Shown in pieces: positions 28,003-36,900 of a stretch of DNA of 64,000 nucleotides. A program made the translations under genes and the position numbers. The first letter of the stretch is position 1, and every line of letters starts with the position of its first letter. The stretch comes from Teredinibacter franksiae (GTDB lineage: Bacteria; Pseudomonadota; Gammaproteobacteria; Pseudomonadales; Cellvibrionaceae), in NCBI RefSeq assembly GCF_014218805.1, contig NZ_JACJUV010000004.1, positions 62,001 to 126,000 of the forward strand, read 5' to 3'. The notes under the pieces are model-generated. The model worked only from the letters and a program-made list of their open reading frames with translations. It ran no database searches and was not told the DNA's origin.

Positions 28003-28394
28003 AGATTAAAATAATCAACTTTGAAACTATCGATGGTAATGTGGTTGTATATTTCAAATCAAGCATAGGGGATGGTATCGCAATATGGGTTGGCGAAAAG
28101 GAACCTATTAAAAACTATGAGTACGATGTTGAAATTGACATTGAGAGCTCTATAGACCAGGTGAAAAGTAGAAATAACGCAAACAAAGGGCGATATTCAA
28201 TATCCATTGAGGGTAACTCTACACTCATGAGTGGTGAGGTTGAATCTGTTGAGGAGGATGGCATGGCTTATCTACGTTTATCCCAAGATTGCCTAATAAT
28301 GATTGAGTCGGGTGATTCGAAAGTTAAAGGTGGCGATTGGGTTAATCTAAATATAAGGTGTGAAAATATAGAAGTTTCTGCTCAAGGTAACTAA
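27999..28394 (+). CDS. Probable immunity protein for the Rhs tip
   Basis: The 131-aa acidic protein starts at a GTG that overlaps the Rhs stop by GTGA, the typical toxin-immunity coupling. It is beta-rich (GNVVVYFKSSIGDGIAIWVG, EVESVEEDGMAYLRLS) with no signal peptide, so it would act in the cytosol on the entering or newly made toxin tip. The family is not recognised; the role follows from position, size and charge. Confidence 0.7.
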   Translation: MKIKIINFETIDGNVVVYFKSSIGDGIAIWVGEKEPIKNYEYDVEIDIESSIDQVKSRNNANKGRYSISIEGNSTLMSGEVESVEEDGMAYLRLSQDCLIMIESGDSKVKGGDWVNLNIRCENIEVSAQGN

Positions 28395-28402
28395 AAAGCT
28401 AA

Positions 28403-28480
28403 GGGGGTCAGGCCTTACATTTGACATTAATAATGGTTTGAAACAAAAGTGCAGGATGTGAAATTTAAGGCCTGACCCCC
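28403..28480. repeat. 78-bp terminally inverted repeat, copy 1
   Basis: The ends GGGGGTCAGGCCTTA and TAAGGCCTGACCCCC are perfect 15-bp inverted repeats. The copy lies between the active immunity gene and the first spare cassette. AAACCTT follows directly, as in copies 2 and 3. Confidence 0.92.
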
Positions 28481-28489
28481 AAACCTTAT

Positions 28490-28699
28490 ATGGAGGAGTT
28501 GAGACCTGGGCCAAATAATGTGTCGCCAGGAATGCGCGATCCTGCTAATACCTATCGTGGTGACTTGATAAATACCAAGGATCCTACAAGTTCAAATATT
28601 CATGAGAAAGGTCGTCATGCCAATCAGCCACACTACAATATTAACCTTAGAGATGCTGATGGAAAACGTCAGACTCCGGCAATCTTCATTGATGAATAA
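28490..28699 (+). CDS. Spare toxin tip A (orphan Rhs C-terminal fragment)
   Basis: The 69-aa frame begins immediately after the repeat and has no clear ribosome site, so it is probably a silent cassette. The sequence (SNIHEKGRHANQPHYNINL and TPAIFIDE at the end) has the look of a small toxin domain with clustered His residues, possibly a ribonuclease, but the family is not identified. An immunity-like gene follows 15 bp later. Expression would need transfer onto the big Rhs gene. Confidence 0.65.
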   Translation: MEELRPGPNNVSPGMRDPANTYRGDLINTKDPTSSNIHEKGRHANQPHYNINLRDADGKRQTPAIFIDE

Positions 28700-28714
28700 T
28701 AGGTGACATTACAA

Positions 28715-28936
28715 ATGACTTTGGAAGAAATTGAAAATTATATTGCTCGTGGATCTCGTGGTGCTGTCTGTGTTTTTCGGCAGCCGTTAGAGCAGACTGC
28801 GCTACTAATTATGTCCATCTATATAACTGGAAAAGTCGGTGCTTATTGTTTTAGTGTTGAATTTGATCCAATTGACGAGGTGGATAACGGTGAAGGTTGG
28901 TGTTGGCAATCTGGCAGGATGAGTTTAAAGAACTAA
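28715..28936 (+). CDS. Immunity-like protein for spare tip A
   Basis: The 73-aa protein starts MTLEEIENYIARGSRGAVCV at ATG 28715. Its stop codon abuts the next repeat, so the 3' end may have been cut short and replaced by repeat-proximal sequence. It is acidic (FDPIDEVDNGEG). An in-frame GTG at 28703 is an alternative start. The function is inferred from its place after a toxin tip. Confidence 0.55.
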   Translation: MTLEEIENYIARGSRGAVCVFRQPLEQTALLIMSIYITGKVGAYCFSVEFDPIDEVDNGEGWCWQSGRMSLKN

Positions 28937-29014
28937 GGGGGTCAGGCCTTACATTTGACATTAAGGATGGTTTGACACAAAAGTGCAGGATGTGAAATTT
29001 AAGGCCTGACCCCC
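28937..29014. repeat. 78-bp terminally inverted repeat, copy 2
   Basis: It has the same 15-bp inverted ends as copy 1 and a few interior changes (TTAAGGATGG and GACACAA instead of TTAATAATGG and GAAACAA). It separates cassette A from cassette B. Confidence 0.92.
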
Positions 29015-29019
29015 AAACC

Positions 29020-29367
29020 TTGCGGGATAGGGCTGCTGGGGTTGCAAAGTATGAAGTCGGCGATTCTAATGACTTGCAAAAACGTTCGGCTGTTGGCGAT
29101 AAACTTGACATACACCATGCGACCCAAAAACATCCCGCTGGGCAGATCATTGATGGGTATGATCCGAAGACTGGCCCATCAATTGCATTGCCTTCTAGAG
29201 AGCATAAACGTATACCTACGATCAAGGGAACATATAGTGGAAATGCTCGTGACTTGTTGGCTAAGGACATTAAGGATATGAGGCAGCACACGAATGCGCC
29301 AAATAGTGCTTTGCAAAATTTGATTCGACTTAATAAAGAAACCTCACCGGGTGCATTTACTAAATAG
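29020..29367 (+). CDS. Spare toxin tip B, HNH/EndoVII-like nuclease
   Basis: The 115-aa frame begins 6 bp after the repeat with RDRAAGVAK, the same junction as in the active Rhs gene, so it can be joined in frame to it. The body has LDIHHATQKHPAGQIIDGYD and a later PSREHKRIP, a His-His ... His spacing typical of HNH/Endonuclease VII-fold toxin tips, then LLAKDIKDMRQHTNAPNSAL. It probably cuts DNA. As it stands it has only a TTG start and no evident ribosome site, so it is likely silent. Confidence 0.75.
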   Translation: MRDRAAGVAKYEVGDSNDLQKRSAVGDKLDIHHATQKHPAGQIIDGYDPKTGPSIALPSREHKRIPTIKGTYSGNARDLLAKDIKDMRQHTNAPNSALQNLIRLNKETSPGAFTK

Positions 29368-29376
29368 GCAGGCAAA

Positions 29377-29733
29377 ATGGATAGCGAGAAATTTATAACA
29401 ATTATTAAGCGGGTCGTACGTGAAAGTGCAATTGAAGACACGATTGAAAACTTAGAAGATCCTCCAGGCAGGCGCGTGCCAGAAGCAGAGCAAGTTCGAT
29501 CCGATTGGTTTAACGCTTTGTCGGATGACGACCGAAGTAAAGTGGGAAGTATTGTTAAGGATGCTGTTGATGAAGCTATTTTTGGTTTGTTATCCGTAAT
29601 TGATGGAGCTAGAGCTATTGAGGATGGAGAGGATAAAGGTAGGTTGGTCTTGACTTATAACGGTGAGAAAGAACAAATACTAAACGATCCTGAGGTAATT
29701 GGTCTGCATGATCTATACAATGCCAATGATTGA
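29377..29733 (+). CDS. Immunity protein for spare tip B
   Basis: The 118-aa acidic protein starts 9 bp after tip B. It is mostly helical with RVVRESAIEDTIENLEDPPG and FGLLSVIDGARAIEDGEDKG, a pattern I associate with immunity partners of this HNH-type Rhs tip. AGGCAGGCAAA provides a modest ribosome site before the ATG, so this gene might be expressed even when the tip is silent, giving protection against kin. Confidence 0.7.
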   Translation: MDSEKFITIIKRVVRESAIEDTIENLEDPPGRRVPEAEQVRSDWFNALSDDDRSKVGSIVKDAVDEAIFGLLSVIDGARAIEDGEDKGRLVLTYNGEKEQILNDPEVIGLHDLYNAND

Positions 29734-29770
29734 GTTTTGTTGATGCAGTAATGTTACAAAGAAAAGCTAA

Positions 29771-29848
29771 GGGGGTCAGGCCTTACATTTGACATTAATA
29801 ATGGTTTGAAACAAAAGTGCAGGATGTGAAATTTAAGGCCTGACCCCC
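29771..29848. repeat. 78-bp terminally inverted repeat, copy 3
   Basis: Identical to copy 1 as part of the 330-bp duplication. Confidence 0.92.
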
Positions 29849-29857
29849 AAACCTTAT

Positions 29858-30067
29858 ATGGAGGAGTTGAGACCTGGGCCAAATAATGTGTCGCCAGGAA
29901 TGCGCGATCCTGCTAATACCTATCGTGGTGACTTGATAAATACCAAGGATCCTACAAGTTCAAATATTCATGAGAAAGGTCGTCATGCCAATCAGCCACA
30001 CTACAATATTAACCTTAGAGATGCTGATGGAAAACGTCAGACTCCGGCAATCTTCATTGATGAATAA
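29858..30067 (+). CDS. Second identical copy of spare toxin tip A
   Basis: This encodes the same 69 residues as 28490-28699. Unlike the first copy it has no intact immunity gene: the following frame reads only MTLN before a stop at about 30095. It could only be a silent sequence store or a decaying duplicate. Confidence 0.65.
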   Translation: MEELRPGPNNVSPGMRDPANTYRGDLINTKDPTSSNIHEKGRHANQPHYNINLRDADGKRQTPAIFIDE

Positions 30068-30082
30068 TAGGTGACATTACAA

Positions 30083-30097
30083 ATGACTTTGAACTAA
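30083..30097 (+). pseudogene. Broken start of the tip A immunity gene
   Basis: ATGACTTTGAACTAA keeps the first three codons of the immunity gene at 28715 and then diverges to a stop. The end of the 330-bp identity falls exactly here, so this is the duplication breakpoint. Confidence 0.7.
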
Positions 30098-30109
30098 TGG
30101 AGGAACTAA

Positions 30110-30187
30110 TGGGGTCAGGCCTTACATTTGACATTAAGGATGGTTTGACACAAAAGTGCAGGATGTGAAATCTAAGGCCTGCCCCCC
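30110..30187. repeat. 78-bp terminally inverted repeat, copy 4
   Basis: The left end reads GGGGTCAGGCCTTA and the right end TAAGGCCTGCCCCCC. It closes the cassette array. The GCCCC right end matches copy 0 at 4596. Confidence 0.9.
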
Positions 30188-30208
30188 AAACCCTGTTATT
30201 GGGTTTGG

Positions 30209-30382
30209 ATGATTGCTTTTTTATCGCTAGGCTCAACCGTTACGGAGTGTCTAGCGGTTTATCTAACGTATGTGGGTGATAGTGTAAGCGCGCGTGAAAA
30301 ATACGCTTTTATCGCCAAAGTGGAGCGGCATACGGGGGTTAGCGTGGAATATCGTGGTCGTGGTCGACCAAAAATGCCGTAA
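30209..30382 (+). CDS. Possible 57-aa open frame of unknown nature
   Basis: After the last repeat, a frame starting MIAFLSLGSTVTECLAVYLT and ending VEYRGRGRPKMP stays open for 57 codons. No good ribosome site is seen. It may be another tip or immunity remnant, or chance. No family is recognised. Confidence 0.25.
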   Translation: MIAFLSLGSTVTECLAVYLTYVGDSVSAREKYAFIAKVERHTGVSVEYRGRGRPKMP

Positions 30383-30442
30383 ATTACGTTCGAACGCCCA
30401 ACATGGTTTTGAGCGCTTGATCCAAAGATTTGAGAGAGATTT

Positions 30443-30883
30443 ATGTCTGTGTGTGTGCGAGAAAAGTTATTGCTGTTGGTATTTATATTCTACCTTGGGC
30501 TGGCCTTTAGTCCGCTTGGGTTTGCGAAAGATAAAGAACAAACTGAAGATTTACTGGCTGACTATAAGTTACTTGCCATATCCGAGAGGGACGAATCGGC
30601 CGTTATTAGGAGCGCGAGCGGTGACATGATTACGCTTGAAAAAGGTGCGCGGTTTCCTGGTTTTGAGCTTTTCGTAACGCAAATTCAAAACGATAAGGTT
30701 GTTGTAAGAGAAACAACAGCACCCGGTGATGTTTTGGTTATTTACAAGTCGAAGAATGGTGGGCCATCAAGTGTTAAACGGATTCGCCGAGTGGCACCAA
30801 CGCCAGAACAAACTAAGGGGCATGTGACCCAGTTGAAATCGGCTGGTAGTGGCAGTAACGGCAAGAAGACTTTAAACAAGTAA
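30443..30883 (+). CDS. Exported GspC/PilP-like small protein
   Basis: The 146-aa product has a signal peptide (LLLLVFIFYLGLAFSPLGFA then KDKEQ). Residues 45-110 contain SAVIRSASGDMITLEKGARF and VTQIQNDKVVVRETT. The same spacing is present in the GspC/PilP-like subunit at 12,299-12,787 (SALIRYEGNVITVFEGDSL, EIQRNRVLLEE). The C-terminal 35 residues are basic and probably unstructured. It lies 77 bp before the second giant gene, so it may adapt the secretion machine to that protein. AGAGAGATTT precedes the ATG. Confidence 0.6.
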   Translation: MSVCVREKLLLLVFIFYLGLAFSPLGFAKDKEQTEDLLADYKLLAISERDESAVIRSASGDMITLEKGARFPGFELFVTQIQNDKVVVRETTAPGDVLVIYKSKNGGPSSVKRIRRVAPTPEQTKGHVTQLKSAGSGSNGKKTLNK

Positions 30884-30960
30884 AGTCTTTTGTATAAAAA
30901 TTTAGTCCATTTAAGTAATAACAAATTAGCACGGAAGCTAAGTGGTAAAGAGTGAGAGTT

Positions 30961-33900
30961 ATGGGAATGAAAAAAGTGATTGTTGAGCTGCGCAATAAAA
31001 GTAAGTTGTTGGTTAAAGTGTTGGCTTTTTCGGCAATATATACAGCTAATTGCATGGCGGGCGGAAGTTATCCAACCGATAGCTTTGATATTCCCGAGGG
31101 TGCCTACTCGGCTACTTTTGTAGAAGCCAGAAATCACGTAACGGTCATGTCGTTTTCGGGTAATTTTGATGACACACTTGAAACCGGCGCATTTAACCGC
31201 GGTGCGCGTGCAACAGTTGCCAAAGAATTTTATAGAACCCATCAAGACAACTACGATTTTATTGTAACGTTTACTTCGTTTGAATATGCAACACCTGAAG
31301 CCCGCGCTTTCTATCATGGAGTGAAAAACGATGTGCAAGGGATTGGCTTACCACTTTTCGATAACTCGGCCGTATACGGTTCTAATGGTAAATTACAGGG
31401 TATGATCGATATGGCTGCTCTTTCGCGAAGCAGCTACAACCCGTTTCAGGCTGATTATGAGTATACACTCTCTACATTGGCGCACGAGGTTTTGCACCGC
31501 TGGAGTAGTTTTGTAAATGTGGATACAAGTGGCGGGTTAAATGCTGACGTACTGCGAGGGAAAGACGACGCGCACTGGAGCTTTTACCTAGACACAGACG
31601 CCTCTGTAGAGTATGGCCACCAATGGCGAGACAATGGCGACGGAACCTTTACCGCTACTGCCGCTAAGCGCTTCTATTCGCCATTGGATCTGTATTTAAT
31701 GGGGTTTTACGGCCCGGAAGAAATTGAAGATTTCTTTGTTATTGAGCCTACCAATAGTGAATACTCTAAAGATAGCTACCCTGTTCAAGGTGCAAAAGTT
31801 TCAGGCACCAAACACTTGGTTTCCATTAATGATGTTATCGCAGCCGAAGGCGCGCGCATACCCGCCAAAGATCAGGCGCAAAAGGAATTTCGAATTGCTT
31901 TTGTTTACCTTATTGGTGAAAGTGAAATCGCTGAAAATGCCGATATTGTAAAAATCGATAATTTTCGTCGCGCCTTTATGGATCGCTTTGCCATTCTTAC
32001 CGGTGGTAGGGCAATAGCGCATGTATACCCACAGGCACTCCCAGAGGTAACAGCTGGCGAGCAGTCCGTTGTTGAAGCGGCTGTAGGCGATACAGTACGC
32101 GTAGATTCCGCAGATGTACAAGATGCGCTCGAATGGCTGAAAACCCAGCAAAATAGCGGGCTTGGTTACTGGGAAGATAAACCCGCAACCCGTTTTCGTG
32201 ATACAGCCGTTGTGCTTGATGCACTGCAATCACTGGATGCTTCTTTTACAAATGATTCCAGTGCCTACCAGTGGTTAGAAGACCAGCAGGTTGAAAATAC
32301 CGACTCCCTCGCTCGAAAAATTCGATTAAACCCAACCAATAAAACAGCGCTAGTAGAAGCGTTAGTTGCACGCCAAAATGTAGATGGCGGTTGGGGGCTA
32401 CTTGCCGGGTTTGAAAGTAACGTTCTTGATACATCACTTGCAGTGCAGGCCTTAAGTAGTGTTGGTGATATGGCTGCGCTCGCGTTTGCGCAAATGTACT
32501 TAATTGCCGAGCAAAATGCAGACTTTGGTTGGGAAGAGATTGCTGGGGGTAATAGCAACTTAAGAGCAACACTGGCAGCCATTACAGCGCTACAGCACAT
32601 TGGCGCGTTTCCGACACCTATTACAAACGCAGCATCTTGGATTGCTAGCCAGCAAAATATAGATGGTGGTTTTGGTGCGCCGGCCAGTACTGTTAATGAA
32701 ACAGCCGAAACCCTTGTATCCCTCGTACAAAGCCGCCAAGCCGATAAAGTCGATCAAAACGCTGCCTTGGCCTACTTAAACAATTTACAGCGTGAGTCGG
32801 GTGCATGGGAGGGAAGCGTTTACACAACGGCGCTTGCAGCAAACGCACTGCGTTCTATTACTTTGCAAAACCTCGCTGTAGTAGAGTTTTATGCCGACGC
32901 TGCAAGTAAGCGAGACGGTGAACGTGTGCACTTGACGGTTGCCGTTACCAACAATAGCCCGCTCAATACAGCGTTAGCCACTTTAGCGCTTTTTGATGGT
33001 GACCCGAAAAGCGGAGCGAGCCCCATTGTCAGTTCAGCGGTAATACCGGTTTTAGCACCGGGAGAAATCCGCTATATCCGTTTTGTATGGGATACCCTCA
33101 ATAGCGCGGGTAGTAAAACGCTCTATGCTGTTGTAGACCCCGAAGCGGCTTTAGTGGAGCGTTCGCTGCTCGATAATGTGGCTACTTTAGCTTATGAAGT
33201 AGCAGAAGCACCTGAAAACGTCGATTTAGAAGTAACCGAGAGTGAATTTGTTCTTTTCCCCGCTGCGCCTTCACTTTTGCCCGCGTCGTTATCGGCATCT
33301 GTTGTGGTGCGCAATCTTGGGTTGGCAGATGCGACTGATGTGGGTATTCAGTTGTGGCAAGGCGAAGCACAGAGCGGTATTTTATTAGAAGAACAGCCAA
33401 TATCGGTTACCAGTCGTTTGTCCACTGTCGCTAATTTTGTGTTCGATTTAACCGAAGCCGGTACAACCCACTATACGGTGGTGGTAAACCCCACCGAATT
33501 GCCAATAGAAGACAACTTTTCGAATAACACGAGCACACAGGCAGTAACGACTTCAAGCAGTATTGATTTGGCCGTTACGCAAGGGGATTTTGCGATTAGC
33601 TCTTTGCCTGTGTATTTGTATCAAGATGCGACATTTACGATTAATTTGCGTAATCAGGGAACCCTGGCGTCACCCAATGTTGGCGTAAAATTGTTTATCC
33701 TCGGCGATAACGGCTATGAGCTGCTAGAAGATACCCAGCTAACATTTGCCGCAGGTGAAACTAAGCCTGTTAAGTTTACATGGCAGGCCAATAGGTTAGG
33801 CGATACAGCACTACGCGTACTTATCGATGAAGAAAACCTTATTGCAGAGGCTGACGAAACCAATAATGTGCAGGAGTTCAATTTCTCCGTTGTACAGCTG

Positions 33901-36900
33901 GAAGGCATTAACGTAACGCTCAAGGCCGCAGAGCTGGGGTTTTCTCAATACCCTGCCAATGAGTCCCTGGGTTTGGTGTTGAGTACAACAGTTTACAATA
34001 CCGGTACAGAGACGGTTACGTCGGTTCCGGTTGGTTTCTACGATGGCGACCCTGGCACCGGCGGCATACTTATTGGTGACTACGAGGTTGTGCCTGAAAT
34101 CACCGCAGGCAGCTCTGTTACAGTAGAGCACGTTTGGCCCCAAGTTATGGGCACTGCCGACCATTACGTATTTGCCGTAGTGGACCCAGAAAATGCCATT
34201 GCAGAATTGGACGAAACAGATAACCAAGCATTCGATACCCTACAGGTAAATTCAGTTTCGGATTTGGTGGTTACAGAGGGTGCTATTCAATTAGACCCTA
34301 GATACCCAAGCTTGGGCGAAACAGCGACCGTTACAGTTTCTGTTTCAAACCTTGGCGAACAGGCCGCCGAAAATGTTCTGGTGCGCGCCTTTAATGGCGA
34401 CCCAGATAATGGCGGCATTGAAATTGGCAGCGGTTACCCAATTTCTGACATTTCAGGCTTTGGCATAAAAACGGTTAGTTTTGATTTTAGTTTTACGCAA
34501 GAGGGTACACAGCGTTTTTATGTTGAAGTTGACCCAGACGGCGCAATAACTGAATCGAATAAACTGAATAACAATGCATTAAAAACCATATCGGTTCAAG
34601 ATGGCAGCCTGTATGTCTCCGAGCGCTATTTCTCACCCAACGGCGATAAAGTAAAAGATTCAACGCGCTTTTTCTTTGAACTCGATACACCAGAAACCGT
34701 GCGGGTAGCCGTACTTGACGCTACAGGCTCTGCGGTACGCACCTTCGATGAAGTTTTCAACAATGCCACCACCGGTAATATTGAATGGGATGGTAGAACA
34801 GACGTAGGGAGTTTGGCCTACGACGGAAACTATTATTTCTCGATTAAGCACGAAGATGGCAGCGTTAGCCACCAAACCAAAACGGTACTGGATACCAACA
34901 GGGCTTCGCTGGTAGAAGCGCTAGGAACGCAGCACGAAGTAAAAAACTTCCTTTCTTGTAACATTGGTGCGCAGCATGCCAACGCGTTTGTATACGGGCC
35001 CAAGGATGAATTTGTTTATTACCTAAATACCAAGGCTTTGGATGCTTACGGTAAAAAAACTGATGAGTCGGATGAGATTGTTTTTCCTGCCGGTTTATAC
35101 CGTGCGAATTGGGACGGCTCCGATGCGCGATTGGTGTCCAACATTTCGGTGCTCGATCTGGAGTCTCGTCGATTCTTTAATAATGGTGTGCCTCGTTTTT
35201 TGAATTTGGTTGTTTCCGACGATGGTAAGCGTCTGGCTTTTATTTTAACGTCTGACTATGACTTTGAATTTGAAGTGTGGTCTGCATCGACCTCTCCTGG
35301 TAGTGGACTCACCCTTATTGAAAGCTTTAATCCAAATCCAGCTGATACCGGTTATGGCAGCAGTGAATCAATACAGTTTATTAAAGGCACACATCGTTTA
35401 TTGGCGTCCTATCCAACTTCCGTAGACAACGAACAACTGGAAGTCGGCCTAAGTAGTTGGGATGTGGACACCGTGGGTGGCGACAGAGTTGATCACGCCA
35501 TCAGTTTGGCCTACGCTCGTTCGGCGAACACCCACATATCGATTAACTCACTTGGTAGCCATGTAGCGATTCAATTCAAAGAACCCGTTAGATCTAATGG
35601 CAGAACTTTTGGTTATTCAAGCAAAAGCTACCTTTATAATATCGCTTCGGGTATAAGTCAGAATTTGGGTGGCGAAGCAACAGCAATAAGTTGGGCTCCC
35701 GATGGAACTAAGCTTGCTGTTGGCGACCCAGCAATGGGCGGGGTTGTAGTTTACAACTTAGACGGCGAGGTTATTCAAAGTTACCGGTTTCCAGACCAGT
35801 TCGATCGCTCGCTCGCTAGTGCAGCGGCACCCTCGATTGATACGTTTCCAGATTGGGCCCACATTGATTGGAAATATTTCGAAGATATTGAAACACCGAA
35901 GTTGGTGGGCAATATTGAACATATTAGCTGGAACCCCGATAGCTCAGCGCTTCTTTTCTCGTTAAAAGATGTTGCGAGCTCATTTTTATATCAAATATTG
36001 GTATCTCAATATGGCACATTCGACTGCGACTGTTGGTACGCAGAGCTAGATGGAGGCGTTGAACCTGAAGATTTCGACTTGGCGTTATTTGATTATCAAG
36101 GCGATATGTCGGGTGTTTACTTATATCAGCTTGCCGGAAACAAAGTAGAGCAAATAACTTCGCAACTCCCCACTGCAAATGCAATTTCTAAACTAATAGA
36201 ATCGAATCAAGGTGGTGGAATGGAGTCGTTTTCGTTTGATGAATACGACGATAGTTCAGGCGCTTTGATTCCGGTTGTCATGCTTGAGGACTTTGATCAA
36301 AATATTCTAGGTGTACCCGTTACCCGTGAGGGCTTACCCGTACTAGCTGATGTGAAGGGGCTTCAGTGGCTAAATAATTCTAGTTCATTCTGGGTGAAAT
36401 CTGATACTTATGTTGCAATAGACACAGCCGGTGTATTGCCAGCAAAAAAAATTACGCCTTTACGTGCGATATCTTCTCTCGGGCAGTCTAATAAGGGAGA
36501 GTTTCTTAAGTTTTACGCTGAAGATAATGTAGATGCTTGCGCTACTGGTATGACCGACGGTTATCGTTTAGTTCGCTCGCTGTTAAACCTGACATCAGAT
36601 TTACGCATTACTCGTAATAGTTCGTCGGGTAGCATTACCCTGCATGGTACTGCCACAGATCAAAATTTCGACTTTTATACGCTTGAGTATGCATCCGTAG
36701 ATTCCCCCGATAACTGGCAACAGCTTCAACCTGCCGTTAACCAACATGCAATTGATGAAGATCTTAGTGCGTGGGTACCTGCTTCCACTGGCTCTTTCTT
36801 TGTTAGGCTCTCGTCTCACGATCTGGCGGGCAATTCTCGAGACGCTATTAAGCAGGTATCTACGTCAGTTCAGTCGAGCATTTCGAATTTGTACCGTACG

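Larger units (their letters stand above)
28394..28723 (+). repeat. 330-bp duplicated block, first copy
   Basis: This block (repeat copy 1, spare tip A, and the first codons of its immunity gene) is repeated without any difference I can see at 29762-30091. It ends within the third to fourth codon of the immunity gene. Confidence 0.9.
29762..30091 (+). repeat. 330-bp duplicated block, second copy
   Basis: It is identical by eye to 28394-28723 (offset 1,368 bp). It contains repeat copy 3, a second spare tip A and a broken immunity start. The identity over coding and non-coding sequence points to a recent duplication. Confidence 0.9.

Noticed and set aside
28403..30187. CRISPR-like array of repeats
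   Set aside because: Spacing is irregular (hundreds of bp), the intervals are coding, and no cas genes are present.
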